Shown here: piece after piece, positions 25,189-34,785 of the stretch
Layout of the letters: each line of letters starts with the position of its first letter
Position numbering within the stretch: position 1 is the first letter of the stretch
Assembly: GCF_000169095.1 (NCBI RefSeq)
Contig: NZ_AAVU01000004.1
Coordinates: 124,001-188,000 of the forward strand
Direction of reading: 5' to 3'
Length of the DNA: 64,000 nucleotides
Source: Lyngbya sp. PCC 8106
GTDB taxonomy: Bacteria; Cyanobacteriota; Cyanobacteriia; Cyanobacteriales; Microcoleaceae
Notes under the pieces: model-generated
The model's input: the letters and a program-made list of their open reading frames with translations, nothing else
Database searches by the model: none
Told to the model about the DNA's origin: nothing
Position numbers and translations under genes: made by a program

Positions 25189-25486
25189 AACTCCCGGAGG
25201 TTTCTCGTGAGAGTTCCATAACTGACGATCAATTCACTAGCCGCGCTAGGAATTCATTTTAATCACTCGGACAGAACTCCAGCCCCAAGTCAATTGATCC
25301 ATCCCTTATCTATTACCTGAAGGTAGCTGATCCCTGTGAATTTAATCACTCCATTAAGCTCATCGGTGGAGACTCCTGCATAGCCTGGGTAACTTCACTG
25401 ATTTCTTAAAATCCTGAACACCTAAGACTTCAGCAGATTAACCTAGAAACTGGGGAAAATAAAACCCCGAACACTAAACCATTCAA
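25189..25486. other. Intergenic leader region before the sensor kinase
   Basis: About 300 bp between element D and the kinase start. It is rich in short complementary segments (for example around 25320-25390) and could be a structured leader, but it matches no riboswitch class that I know. No gene seen. Confidence 0.35.
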
Positions 25487-28117
25487 ATGCAGACTCAGTT
25501 CTATAACATTGTGAAGGGTAAAGCCGGAAAGTACCTGATGACAATCTGGCTTATTGCTGCTGTTTATTTCGCAACAGCAAAGCTGACGATTGAAACCCTG
25601 ATCCTCAGTCCAACCGATGTCATCTTTTTGCCGACTGCCGGAATTGCTCAGGCTGCACTGTTGCTATTTGGAGGTCAATACTGGCCAGGAATTGCTTTAG
25701 GGGCAGTATTCGCGAACCTATTGTCGCCAACGGGATCAATGGCAACAGGCATCCTGTATAGTCTCAGTGTGACCCTACAAGTGTGTTTAGGGACGTGGCT
25801 GCTGAAGCAAATTAACTTTTCAGACCGACTCCAACGCCTCAAAGACGTTTTAGGATTAATTATTTTAGCAGCCGGAATTTCTACCCTCATCGGTTCCGGC
25901 TTCTCTACCGTCCATGTGTCGATGGTTCTGTCAGACTGGACAAAATTTGATGAAATTTGGACTCGCTATTGGTTAGCCAACGCCATCGGTATTTTAGTCG
26001 TGACTCCCTTACTTCTGACTTGGGGAATGAGGCTTCAAGATCGATACAAACGACAAGACACTACAGAACATTCCATTCTCGCTACAATCGGTCAGCTTTG
26101 GCAAAATTATCGGCAAACTTCCACCCCGGAACACTCAGAACATACCCTAACCGAACAGGCGACACAACTCCTCTATTCCCTAGAAGCCCTGGCCTGGCTA
26201 CTCCTGAGTCTGGCGTTGAACTGGTTTGTCTTCTGTTCGCGTACTCGTACCGCTTCAATTCGTTATCCCCTAGAATATTTGCCCTATCCCCTGATTGTTT
26301 GGGCTTCTCTGCGGTTTGGTCAACGGGGTGCTGCTATAGCTCACTTTTTAACCGCTATGTTTGCCGTTTGGGGGTTAATGCGCGACAGTGGCCCCTTTAT
26401 TGACCGCAGCACCGATATTCCCCAAATCTTTTCCCTACAAGCCTTTATCGGGGTGATGATTATTACCGGTTTGGTTCTCGCCTCTACCGTCGCCGAACGT
26501 CAACAAGCCGAAGCCGCTCTGCGAGACAGCGAAGCCAGTTTAGCTCACGCTCAGGGCATTGCTCAAGTGGGTCATTGGGATCTTGTGATTCGGGGTTCCC
26601 ATCTGTACTGGTCGGATCAACTGTATCGCATCTTAAACCTAGAACCTCAGTCTGTTCCGGCGACCTTAGAACTCTTTTTGCAGTCCGTTCATCCTGAAGA
26701 TCAAAATTTAGTTCGTCAGTCTGTCGAGCAAGTTCTTTACCACCAACATCCCTACACTATTGATTATCGTCTGGTTTTGTCCGATGGTCGTCAACGTTTT
26801 GTCTGCGAACAAACGGTCATTTCACCCACTCGCATTAGCGGAACGGTACAGGATATTACCGAACGAAAACGCTCAGAAATAGCATTACGAGCCAGTGAAG
26901 AACGGTTTTCTAAAACCTTCGCCGCCAGCCCGATTGGGATTGGAATTTGTACATTTTCCGATGAATGTTTTCTCGATGTTAACGAGAGTTTTCTGCGTCA
27001 ACTCGGTTGGAAACAAAATCAGGTGATTAACGCCACAACTCAACAACTCAAACTCTGGGTGAACCCCGAAGAACACCTACAATTGCGAGAGGTTCTCCAA
27101 CAGCATTGTCAAGTGAGTAATCTCGAAATTCAAGTTTACAATCAGGCGAGTGAAATTCGCAATTGGTTGATTTCCATTGAATTAATTGACTTAGGGGGAA
27201 CCGAATGTCTATTGATGATGGGGAACGATATTACCGAACGCAAGCAAGCCTCTTTACTTCGCAACGCCAAAGAAGCCGCAGAAGCCGCCAACCGTGCCAA
27301 AAGTTTATTTTTAGCGAATATGAGCCACGAACTGCGAACGCCGCTCAATGCGATTCTCGGCTATAGTGAACTCCTCCGAGAAGATGCTCAAGATATGGGG
27401 TTAGAAGAATTTGTGGGAGACTTGAAAAATATTCATGTTGCGGGTCATCATTTGTTAGACCTGATTAACGATATTCTCGACTTCTCAAAAATCGAAGCCG
27501 GTCGGATGAATTTTCATCTAGAAACTTATACCGTCGCCACTTTACTTTGGGAAGTTGAAACCACAATTGCCCCCCTCGCTGAGAAAAATACTAACACTTT
27601 TAAAATAGAAGTGGCTGATAACATCGATATCATTCATACTGATATTACCAAGGTGCGACAGTCGTTATTGAATTTGTTGAGTAATGCTTGCAAATTTACC
27701 GAACAAGGTCTAGTCACCTTAAAAGTTTCGACAGAAACCAGCCCTGATCCAACGACTGAACTCCCGACTGTACCGCCGCCTGACTTACCCCACTCGACTC
27801 ACCAAAGAGATTCACAGATTACTGATTTCCCGTACGCCCCTGAAGCGAATACCAAACCGATCACTTATGTGATTTTTCAAGTCATTGATACCGGTATTGG
27901 CATGAGTCCCCGACAAATTACCACTGTATTTAACCCCTTTACCCAAGCCGATGAAAGCACCACTCGTAAGTATGGAGGGACAGGTCTGGGTTTAACTATT
28001 ACTCGCAAACTCTGCGAACTGATGGGCGGAGAACTCAGTGTCACCAGCAAGTTAGGTCAGGGTTCAACCTTTATCATGCGACTTCCCCAATTCCTATACT
28101 ATGCACAGGAAGAATAA
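25487..28117 (+). CDS. MASE1-PAS-PAS sensor histidine kinase
   Basis: An 876-residue membrane kinase. Residues about 15-330 are a MASE1-type sensor with eight or so helices (FLPTAGIAQAALLLFGGQYWPGIALG is typical). Two PAS domains follow (about 345-465 and 470-590), then HisKA with the phosphoacceptor His614 in NMSHELRTPLNAILG. The ATPase domain has N box LLNLLSNACKF, G1 DTGIGMSP and G2 GGTGLGLTI. Between the N and G1 boxes lies a Pro/Thr-rich insert of about 40 residues (about 748-790), unusual for this fold. There is no receiver domain and no adjacent response regulator, so the partner is elsewhere. The signal is unknown. Confidence 0.92.
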   Translation: MQTQFYNIVKGKAGKYLMTIWLIAAVYFATAKLTIETLILSPTDVIFLPTAGIAQAALLLFGGQYWPGIALGAVFANLLSPTGSMATGILYSLSVTLQVCLGTWLLKQINFSDRLQRLKDVLGLIILAAGISTLIGSGFSTVHVSMVLSDWTKFDEIWTRYWLANAIGILVVTPLLLTWGMRLQDRYKRQDTTEHSILATIGQLWQNYRQTSTPEHSEHTLTEQATQLLYSLEALAWLLLSLALNWFVFCSRTRTASIRYPLEYLPYPLIVWASLRFGQRGAAIAHFLTAMFAVWGLMRDSGPFIDRSTDIPQIFSLQAFIGVMIITGLVLASTVAERQQAEAALRDSEASLAHAQGIAQVGHWDLVIRGSHLYWSDQLYRILNLEPQSVPATLELFLQSVHPEDQNLVRQSVEQVLYHQHPYTIDYRLVLSDGRQRFVCEQTVISPTRISGTVQDITERKRSEIALRASEERFSKTFAASPIGIGICTFSDECFLDVNESFLRQLGWKQNQVINATTQQLKLWVNPEEHLQLREVLQQHCQVSNLEIQVYNQASEIRNWLISIELIDLGGTECLLMMGNDITERKQASLLRNAKEAAEAANRAKSLFLANMSHELRTPLNAILGYSELLREDAQDMGLEEFVGDLKNIHVAGHHLLDLINDILDFSKIEAGRMNFHLETYTVATLLWEVETTIAPLAEKNTNTFKIEVADNIDIIHTDITKVRQSLLNLLSNACKFTEQGLVTLKVSTETSPDPTTELPTVPPPDLPHSTHQRDSQITDFPYAPEANTKPITYVIFQVIDTGIGMSPRQITTVFNPFTQADESTTRKYGGTGLGLTITRKLCELMGGELSVTSKLGQGSTFIMRLPQFLYYAQEE

Positions 28118-28184
28118 ACTGTGAACAGAGATATAGCGTTTACAGTTTTGCTTGCAGACTATGAGTTTTGATCCTCACTTCAGG

Positions 28185-29144
28185 CTACCACTGTTCTCGC
28201 CGTCGAATCTGTAGCAGGATTTGGGAAATCAAAACCATGATTGGTAGTTCAATCAACGGACCGATAACTAATGTCACAGCAATTAAAGGTCGATGGGGAA
28301 ATGCAGCAGCAGCAATAGCGAGAGATAATGGAGAGTTACGCGCTAAAGTGGTGCAGATCAAACAGGCAAATTCTTCATAGGAAAACTTGAAGTAGCGTCC
28401 AATCCGATGAGCCAAGATGAAATTAGTTGCAAAAAAGAGAACTACAGGGATCAGAAGTTTTAAGACTAGCTCTGGACGTTGGATGAGCGTATGTCCTTTT
28501 GATACAAAGATAGCAACAATGGCAAGATTAAGGCTTAGGATTTGAAATACAGTAAGGTTTGATAATCTTTGTTCAAACCAAATCTCGCCTTTCCAGCCTC
28601 GAATTAATCTTCGAGAAACAGTAGCAAACAATAACGGAATCAGGAGTACCCAAAGCACACTTTCAAAAAGCTTGACAGGGTTTAACTCAACCAACGTTCC
28701 TGCAAAAAATAGCAGATAAACAGGCAGTAAAAGAACTTGTAATATTAGGTTTAAAGGCAGTAAAGCCGTTGCTAAAGCCACATCTCCCCCCGCAATCCCA
28801 GTAAACACTAAATACCAGTCTGTACAGGGAGTTACCATCAGCATAATCAACCCCACCCAAAGATCAGGGCTATCTTGTAAAAAGATCGCACCCAAACCCC
28901 AAGCAAAAACAGGAGTCCATAAAAAGTTAGTCGCTACACTGGCTAAAGCAACTTTAGAATTTCTGAACGCTTCCCCAAAATGATTTAGAGACAGCGGTAG
29001 AAACGTTGCATACAGCATCAAAGCTAACAGAGGAACAATCAAATTTGGAGCCAATTCACTCAGCCCTGGAACTTGCGCTAACATTAAACCAACAACAACC
29101 GAAAATAGAACTAAAAACGGTTGCGTTCGATCAAACCAGGTCAC
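28185..29144 (-). CDS. ACR3-like / bile acid:sodium symporter (BASS) superfamily transporter
   Basis: A 319-residue inner-membrane protein with ten hydrophobic segments. The segment LIMLMVTPCTDWYLVFTGIAGGDVALATALLPLNLILQ matches the ACR3 arsenite exporter region in which a conserved Cys (PCT) sits in helix four. A second conserved unit, FACLICTTLARNSPLSLAIAAAAFP, occurs near the C-terminus as in BASS proteins. No arsR or arsC lies next to it, so an arsenic role is less certain than the fold. Its upstream neighbour on the minus strand is a peroxiredoxin gene, 70 bp away, possibly cotranscribed. Confidence 0.78.
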   Translation of the reverse strand: MTWFDRTQPFLVLFSVVVGLMLAQVPGLSELAPNLIVPLLALMLYATFLPLSLNHFGEAFRNSKVALASVATNFLWTPVFAWGLGAIFLQDSPDLWVGLIMLMVTPCTDWYLVFTGIAGGDVALATALLPLNLILQVLLLPVYLLFFAGTLVELNPVKLFESVLWVLLIPLLFATVSRRLIRGWKGEIWFEQRLSNLTVFQILSLNLAIVAIFVSKGHTLIQRPELVLKLLIPVVLFFATNFILAHRIGRYFKFSYEEFACLICTTLARNSPLSLAIAAAAFPHRPLIAVTLVIGPLIELPIMVLISQILLQIRRREQW

Positions 29145-29213
29145 GTTTCAGGATAAGCATTGTTTCACGAGGGAATTGGGAAGGGTTGAGCGTTGATTAC
29201 TGATCACTCACTG

Positions 29214-29672
29214 TTAAGCCGGAATTTCCTTAAGTGTCCGCAGGGCTTCATCAACATGGGCTTTAAAATCTAGCATCGAATCAAAAATATGCCGCACAAC
29301 GCCTTCTTTATCGATCACATAAGTCACGCGCCCGGGAAGTATCCACAATGTCGCTGGAACACCATACAGTTTGCGAACCTGACTACCCGAATCACTTAAC
29401 AGGATAAACGGTAAATTATGCTTTTTAGCAAATTGTTCGTGATCATAGGCCGAGTCTGAACTCACCCCAATCACTTCCGCCCCCGCATCTTTAAAGACTT
29501 GATAGCTATCACGAAAAGCACAGGCTTCAGAGGTACATCCCGGCGTATCATCTTTGGGGTAGAAATACAGAACAACGGCTGTGTTTCCCCGAAAATCTCC
29601 TAAACTCACCGATTCTCCCGTTTGAGAAGTTAAAGTAAAATCGGGTGCAGTGTCTCCTACTTTAATCGCCAT
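29214..29672 (-). CDS. Peroxiredoxin, BCP/PrxQ type
   Basis: A 152-residue thiol peroxidase that reduces hydrogen peroxide and organic peroxides. FYPKDDTPGCTSEACAFRD carries the peroxidatic cysteine (first C) and the resolving cysteine five residues later, the typical PrxQ/BCP arrangement. The rest of the thioredoxin-like fold is present (FTLTSQTGESVSLGDFRG, VRKLYGVPATLWILPGRVTYVIDKEG). Length is normal. It is divergent from deoC, and the 102-bp gap carries a TATGAT-type -10 on the deoC side. Confidence 0.95.
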   Translation of the reverse strand: MAIKVGDTAPDFTLTSQTGESVSLGDFRGNTAVVLYFYPKDDTPGCTSEACAFRDSYQVFKDAGAEVIGVSSDSAYDHEQFAKKHNLPFILLSDSGSQVRKLYGVPATLWILPGRVTYVIDKEGVVRHIFDSMLDFKAHVDEALRTLKEIPA

Positions 29673-29774
29673 ATTTGTTTGACCCAGTAACTTTTATCTG
29701 AAAAAATATTAACTTTTGTTATGATAGCGCGAACCGTCAACAGTAATCAGTTAGCTATAAAAAGGAGTTGAATT

Positions 29775-30458
29775 ATGGGAACTCAATCCCATTTTGATAT
29801 TGATATTGCGACCTTCATCGACCACACCCTACTCAACCCCATGGCCACTCCTGAACAAATCGAACAATGCTGTGAAGAAGCTTTACAATACAAATTTGCC
29901 AGCGTTTGTGTCTACCCGAGTTATGTGCGTCGAGTCGCCGATAGACTGCATGGAAAGCCCCCAAAAGTCTGCACGGTGATTGGGTTTCCCAGTGGGGCTA
30001 GCACATCGGGCGTCAAACTACATGAAAGCCTAGAAGCAGTTGAAAATGGGGCGCAGGAGTTAGATGTTGTGATTAACTTAAGTTGGGTCAAAGCCGGAAA
30101 AACCGAGGAATTGTATCGAGAAATTGCTGAAATTTGTGAACAAACCGATCAAACGGTAAAAGCGATTATTGAAACAACAGTTCTCAATCACTCCGAAAAA
30201 CAAATCGTCGCTGAAGTTTTAATGGATGCAGGCGTTGATTTTATTCAAACCAATACAGGCTTGTATGGGGGCGCAACAGTTACCGATACCCAACTCCTCA
30301 AAGAAATCATCAAAGGACGCATTGGACTTAAAGCTTCTGGCGGAATTACAACCAGCCAACAAGCAGTAGACTTAATCATTGCGGGTGCGACTCGCTTAGG
30401 AACCTCTCGTGGTGTTTACTTAATTCGTCAGCGAGATGACGACAACGATCACAATTAA
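29775..30458 (+). CDS. deoC: Deoxyribose-phosphate aldolase
   Basis: DeoC (227 residues) cleaves 2-deoxyribose-5-phosphate to glyceraldehyde-3-phosphate and acetaldehyde through a Schiff base. The TIM-barrel motifs are in place: DHTLLNPMATPEQIEQ, ASVCVYPSYV, VCTVIGFPSGA, ELDVVINLSWVKAG, VKAIIETTVL, and GLKASGGITT with the active lysine. A GGAG ribosome binding site lies just before the ATG. Only 14 bp separate it from recO, an arrangement seen in other cyanobacteria, so the pair probably forms an operon. Confidence 0.96.
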   Translation: MGTQSHFDIDIATFIDHTLLNPMATPEQIEQCCEEALQYKFASVCVYPSYVRRVADRLHGKPPKVCTVIGFPSGASTSGVKLHESLEAVENGAQELDVVINLSWVKAGKTEELYREIAEICEQTDQTVKAIIETTVLNHSEKQIVAEVLMDAGVDFIQTNTGLYGGATVTDTQLLKEIIKGRIGLKASGGITTSQQAVDLIIAGATRLGTSRGVYLIRQRDDDNDHN

Positions 30459-30472
30459 TCTATAAGCTGACT

Positions 30473-31384
30473 ATGAGTCGAACCTACACCGCAACAGGAA
30501 TTAATTTAAAAGCGATCCCTTTAGGAGAGTCTGATCGTCTCCTGACGATTTTAACACCCGAACACGGTTTAATCCGTGCTGTTGCTCCTTCGGCCCGAAA
30601 ACCCCGATCAAAGCTGGGAGGGCGCAGCGAGTTATTTATTGTCAATCAACTCCTGCTGTACAAAGGGCGATCGCTTGATAGAATTACCCAAGCCGATCTG
30701 ATCAAATCCTATGGCGGTTTAAGTCAAAATCTCGGAAAACTCTCAGCCAGTCAGTATTTAGCAGAAGTCGTGTTATCTGTCGCCTTGAGTGAACATCCTC
30801 AAGAAGAACTATTTCTGTTGTTGAATGAACATTTAGATCGCTTAGAACATTTACCCAATACTCCACAAATTGAAACCATCACCGCAACAATTGCTTATCT
30901 GACGCACGGGATGTTTCACCTCTTGGCTTGGAGTGGGATTTCGCCCCAAGTTCAGCACTGCTGTCTCACCCAACGTCCCCTGGTTGCTAATTTTACCAAT
31001 CCCCGTTGGCGCGTGGGGTTTAGTCTAGAGGCGGGTGGAGTCATCAGTTTAGAAGCCAGAGAAAAACAAACTCCCGACAACAAAACCGATCGCCAATCTA
31101 CAAACCCTTCTCAACCTTTTGGGGGGATAACCCATGTTAAACTAAGTGCAGCTCAGTTAGCGATTTTGCAAAGATTAGCTCATCCTCGTTTGAGTGATGA
31201 GTTTGAGTCTGGGCTGATGTCTCAACAAACCGCGACGACAACTCCTCGTTCTATTTCTCTGTCTGATTGGGTAGCGGTTGAACGTCTTCTCCGGCGATAT
31301 GCTGAGTATCATTTAGGGCGTGCTATTCGCTCGGCTACGTTGATTGACACGTATGTTGAGCAGTTTCAACTGAGCTATTTCTGA
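30473..31384 (+). CDS. recO: DNA repair protein RecO
   Basis: RecO (303 residues) anneals single strands and loads RecA with RecF and RecR. The N-terminal OB domain is clear (TGINLKAIPLGESDRLLTILTPEHGLIRAVAPSARKPRSKLGG), followed by the helical C-terminal domain. The usual zinc-binding cysteine cluster is reduced to C-C near QVQHCCLTQRP. The C-terminal third has a Gln/Thr-rich insert of about 25 residues (TPDNKTDRQSTNPSQ), as in many cyanobacterial members. It is in an operon with deoC. Confidence 0.92.
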   Translation: MSRTYTATGINLKAIPLGESDRLLTILTPEHGLIRAVAPSARKPRSKLGGRSELFIVNQLLLYKGRSLDRITQADLIKSYGGLSQNLGKLSASQYLAEVVLSVALSEHPQEELFLLLNEHLDRLEHLPNTPQIETITATIAYLTHGMFHLLAWSGISPQVQHCCLTQRPLVANFTNPRWRVGFSLEAGGVISLEAREKQTPDNKTDRQSTNPSQPFGGITHVKLSAAQLAILQRLAHPRLSDEFESGLMSQQTATTTPRSISLSDWVAVERLLRRYAEYHLGRAIRSATLIDTYVEQFQLSYF

Positions 31385-31796
31385 TCGCAGTCTTGGCTCA
31401 ACCTTAGATTTTCAAAGGAACACTCAGCAAGACAAGAGTTGGCCAGAGGAATTATTGAGTTGATGAACAAGGGTTGAGTAAAGTGATTACTGAGTCTTCA
31501 GTCTGCACAAACGCTTTCTGAAATGAATCGATTTGGGTATCGGATGAGTTTGCTTGAAACTTTAGAAAAGATTTCTCACTCTAAAATTGAGAGAAAATCT
31601 GTTTCGGGAACAGGTGAACTGGACAGGGGTTAAATAAAGCATCAGATCAACGGCAATGATTGCTATTTGCCAGATCAAAAGAAGCAAAAATTTCTCATCC
31701 CTAAATTCAATCAAAATAATAAGTTAATCATTGTGATTCCCTGTCCTCATCTCAACTGAACCCAATCTGCTGAGTCCGCTAAATCTAAAAAATATA
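31385..31796. other. Intergenic region, nothing recognised
   Basis: About 410 bp between recO and the MFS gene. Apart from the short inverted repeat TCTCACTCTAAAATTGAGAGA near 31573-31593 I see no gene, terminator or repeat. The 63-codon minus-strand frame at its end is only the shadow of the next gene. Confidence 0.4.
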
Positions 31797-33293
31797 ATGC
31801 AATCGTTAAATCCAGAAAAAAAATCGTCAGTAAAAAAAGAAGCAAAAAGTGGATATTTAGAACGGGATTCAACTCCAGAAAATCCATTGAATCCACAGCA
31901 TAAGGACAAGGTCAATCATCCTCAAACATCAACTCAAAAAACATTAACTCAAAATTCCCTTAAAACCCAGCCATCAGCACCCTCAAATATGCTCAGAGAA
32001 GACGAGGAAGAACGAGGCTTTTTACCTGTACTCAGAAATGGCAACTTCTTAGTTCTTTGGAGTGGTCAAGTTTTTTCCCAACTTGCGGATAAAGTCTATC
32101 TGGTTTTAATGATTGCTTTGATTTCTACCCGCTTTCAGCAAGCCGATCAAACCATTAGCGGTTGGGTTTCAGCCGTGATGATTGCCTTTACTATTCCCGC
32201 CGTATTGTTCGGTGCGGGAGCCGGAGTTTATGTGGATCGATGGCCGAAAAAAATCGTTTTAGTCCTCACCAATCTCCTGCGAGGAGGGTTTGTTTTAGTC
32301 CTTCCCTTACTTTTATGGTTTTCGGAGGGGATGAGCTTAGGCTCTCTACCATTGGGTTTTTGCCTATTGTTAACAATGACCTTTTTAGTCTCAACTTTAA
32401 CCCAATTTTTTGCTCCCGCCGAACAAACTGTCATTCCTTTAATTGTTGAACGCAAGCACTTATTATCAGCCAATTCCCTTTACACAACCACAATGATGGC
32501 CTCGGTGATTATTGGGTTTGCCGTCGGAGAACCGATTTTAGCCATTGCCGATCAATTTTTTGAAACGATGGGTTGGGGTCTAAATATTGGCAAAGAATTA
32601 ATTGTTGGGGGAAGTTATGCGATCGCTGGCTTGCTATTAATGGGACTGAAAGTTCGGGAAAAAAGAAATTTCCAAGCCGAAACTCCCCACGTCTTAGACG
32701 ACTTGCGCGATGGCGTGAAATATCTCAACGAACATCACAAAGTTCGCAACGCCCTCATCCAACTGATTATTTTATTTAGCATCTTTGCCGCTCTTGCCGT
32801 TCTTGCCGTTCGTTTAGCGGAGATCATCCCCTCCCTCAAATCTTCCCAATTTGGCTTTCTGCTGGCCGCCGCAGGGGTCGGTATGGCGATTGGTGCAGGG
32901 TTGCTCGGTCAGCTCGGACATCGGTTATCTCATATTCAGCTTGCTTTAGTTGGTTCCATTGGGCTAGCGACTTGTTTAATGGGTTTAGCCCTGTTTGGTC
33001 AGCAGTTAGCTTCAGCTTTCATCTTTATTGTCCTTCTGGGCTTGTGTGCTGCGGTGGTGGGTATTCCCATGCAAACCACCATCCAAGCCGAAACTCCCGA
33101 ACAAATGCGAGGAAAAGTCTTTGGTTTACAAAATAACGCTGTGAATATTGCCTTGAGTTTACCTCTAGCATTAGCGGGAGTTGCAGAAACTTATCTGGGT
33201 TTGTCTGTCGTTTTTATCGGTTTAGCGGCGATGGCAAGTCTAGGCGGGGTTTTAACTTGGTATATCAACAGACGCGAATTCAAACAGTCATAA
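31797..33293 (+). CDS. Major facilitator superfamily transporter
   Basis: A 498-residue transporter. The first 70 residues are hydrophilic and Lys/Gln-rich. Twelve membrane segments begin at NFLVLWSGQVFSQLADKVYL. GAGAGVYVDRWPKKIVLV is the MFS loop 2-3 motif A in degenerate form. The C-terminal half has ETPEQMRGKVFGLQNNAVNIALSLPLALAG, which resembles the MFS_3/enterobactin exporter-like group. The substrate is unknown. The gene stands alone. The true start may be a later ATG (for example the one before LREDEEERGF) since the N-terminal tail is poorly conserved-looking. Confidence 0.85.
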   Translation: MQSLNPEKKSSVKKEAKSGYLERDSTPENPLNPQHKDKVNHPQTSTQKTLTQNSLKTQPSAPSNMLREDEEERGFLPVLRNGNFLVLWSGQVFSQLADKVYLVLMIALISTRFQQADQTISGWVSAVMIAFTIPAVLFGAGAGVYVDRWPKKIVLVLTNLLRGGFVLVLPLLLWFSEGMSLGSLPLGFCLLLTMTFLVSTLTQFFAPAEQTVIPLIVERKHLLSANSLYTTTMMASVIIGFAVGEPILAIADQFFETMGWGLNIGKELIVGGSYAIAGLLLMGLKVREKRNFQAETPHVLDDLRDGVKYLNEHHKVRNALIQLIILFSIFAALAVLAVRLAEIIPSLKSSQFGFLLAAAGVGMAIGAGLLGQLGHRLSHIQLALVGSIGLATCLMGLALFGQQLASAFIFIVLLGLCAAVVGIPMQTTIQAETPEQMRGKVFGLQNNAVNIALSLPLALAGVAETYLGLSVVFIGLAAMASLGGVLTWYINRREFKQS

Positions 33294-33395
33294 GTCACGG
33301 TTGAGGGTTTTATAGCAGTTCGCGCTGGTATGTTAATAAATCTTCGAGAACCCAGAAACCTAAAACCTTGATTTAAAGGGTTTTTCAATCTCCTG

Positions 33396-33436
33396 TTCCC
33401 TCTCCTGTTCCCTGTTCCCTGTTCCCTGTTCCCTGC
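33396..33436. repeat. Heptamer tandem repeat (GTTCCCT)
   Basis: The unit GTTCCCT is repeated about five times without spacing, preceded by two CTCCTGTTCCCT units. It is a cyanobacterial short tandemly repeated repetitive sequence in the 255-bp gap between the MFS and glycosyltransferase genes. The same core recurs near 56350-56380. Confidence 0.85.
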
Positions 33437-33548
33437 GCGAAGCGCCATAGCTTGTCCTAAAGACATAGAATCAGTAAATTTAGATGCGTAACAGCTTATT
33501 CGTGGTAAATTCATCCAAAACCAACGAATGACACTCTTATTCACCTGA

Positions 33549-34724
33549 ATGCATATTGCTTGGCTTGGAAAAAAATCACCGTTTTGTGGGAATGTCACCT
33601 ATTCGAGAGAAGTCACCAACACCCTATTAGACCGAGGATATCAGGTTAGCTTCCTCCATTTTGCCGCTGAAAACTCTCCTCCTGAACAAGGTCACAAAGG
33701 AACTCGGGATTGGTCGTTAAGTTGTCAGACTCAGGAAGTTTCTCTCCCTTGTTTGTACAAATCTCAAATTTATACCATTCCCACCTTCAAATCGAGTAAA
33801 GTTTTGATGCAGTCGTTACGACAATTACAACCCGATGTCGTTCATGCGTCGTTAACCCTCTCTCCCCTGGATTTTGTTCTTCCTGAAATTTGTGAGGAAC
33901 TGAATCTGCCTTTAGTGGCAACCTTTCATCCACCCTTTGATCGCAAATTGCGTAATCTGACATCCGGTACTCAACATCTGATGTACCAGATTTATGCTCC
34001 TTTTTTGGCTCATTACGATTGCGTGATTGTATTTTCCCAAATTCAACGGGATTTATTAGTGCGGTTGGGGGTACCAGAAGCCAAAGTCGCCGTGATTCCC
34101 AATGGAGTCGATGAACTCAAGTATTCACCAGGGCCATCCCGACTGAAGGCTGAGTTACAAGCGGATCGGGTCTTTGTCTATCAAGGTCGTCTTGCTCCTG
34201 AAAAAAACGTTGAGTCTCTGCTGAAAGCTTGGAAAAAGTCAGAAATGGGTCACGATTGCCATTTAGTCATTGTTGGAGATGGGCCGTTAGCGACTTCGTT
34301 ACAGATGTATTATGGGTCTGGAGATGGAGTCGTCTGGCTCGGTTTTGTTCGGGATGAAGATCAACGCATTGAAATTTTGCGGGGGGCGGATGTGTTTATT
34401 TTGCCTTCTCTGGTTGAGGGATTATCGCTGTCATTACTTGAAGCTATGGCTTGTGGGGTTGCTTGTATTGCCACAGATGCCGGGGCTGATGGAGAAGTTC
34501 TAGAAGGAGGTGCTGGCATTGTCTTGGAAACCCAAGGGGTAGCGACTCAACTGCGAACTCTACTTCCCCTCTTTCGCGATCATCGAGAGTTCAGTACACT
34601 TTTGGGATATAAAGCTCGTCAACGGGTATTAGATCGATATACACTAAGTCGGAATATTACTCAAATGGAACAGTTGTATGCGGAGATTGTTCAACAAAGG
34701 CGTGTACCTTGCCCTCGTCGCTAA
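33549..34724 (+). CDS. Glycosyltransferase family 4
   Basis: A 391-residue GT-B glycosyltransferase. The N-terminal domain begins HIAWLGKKSPFCGNVTYSREV, the glycine-rich acceptor side. The linker VIPNGVDELKYSPGP, the donor-domain VYQGRLAPEKNVESLLKAWK, and SLVEGLSLSLLEAMACGVACIATDAG with the conserved Glu pair are typical of GT4. It is likely cytoplasmic and uses a UDP- or GDP-sugar. The neighbours give no pathway. The gene downstream (34786) is an unknown membrane-anchored protein 61 bp away. Confidence 0.9.
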   Translation: MHIAWLGKKSPFCGNVTYSREVTNTLLDRGYQVSFLHFAAENSPPEQGHKGTRDWSLSCQTQEVSLPCLYKSQIYTIPTFKSSKVLMQSLRQLQPDVVHASLTLSPLDFVLPEICEELNLPLVATFHPPFDRKLRNLTSGTQHLMYQIYAPFLAHYDCVIVFSQIQRDLLVRLGVPEAKVAVIPNGVDELKYSPGPSRLKAELQADRVFVYQGRLAPEKNVESLLKAWKKSEMGHDCHLVIVGDGPLATSLQMYYGSGDGVVWLGFVRDEDQRIEILRGADVFILPSLVEGLSLSLLEAMACGVACIATDAGADGEVLEGGAGIVLETQGVATQLRTLLPLFRDHREFSTLLGYKARQRVLDRYTLSRNITQMEQLYAEIVQQRRVPCPRR

Positions 34725-34785
34725 AGGGTCGGGGGATATGGCTAAGTGAACTCACAACCAAGCAGATCTAGTCTCGATCAGACAG

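Noticed and set aside
25001..25232. Overlapping small frames in element D
   Set aside because: They overlap on opposite strands, cover the structured right end and are not kept in element C.
25189..25486. Riboswitch upstream of the sensor kinase
   Set aside because: Some segments can pair, but no known class signature (TPP, cobalamin, c-di-GMP, glutamine) is visible.
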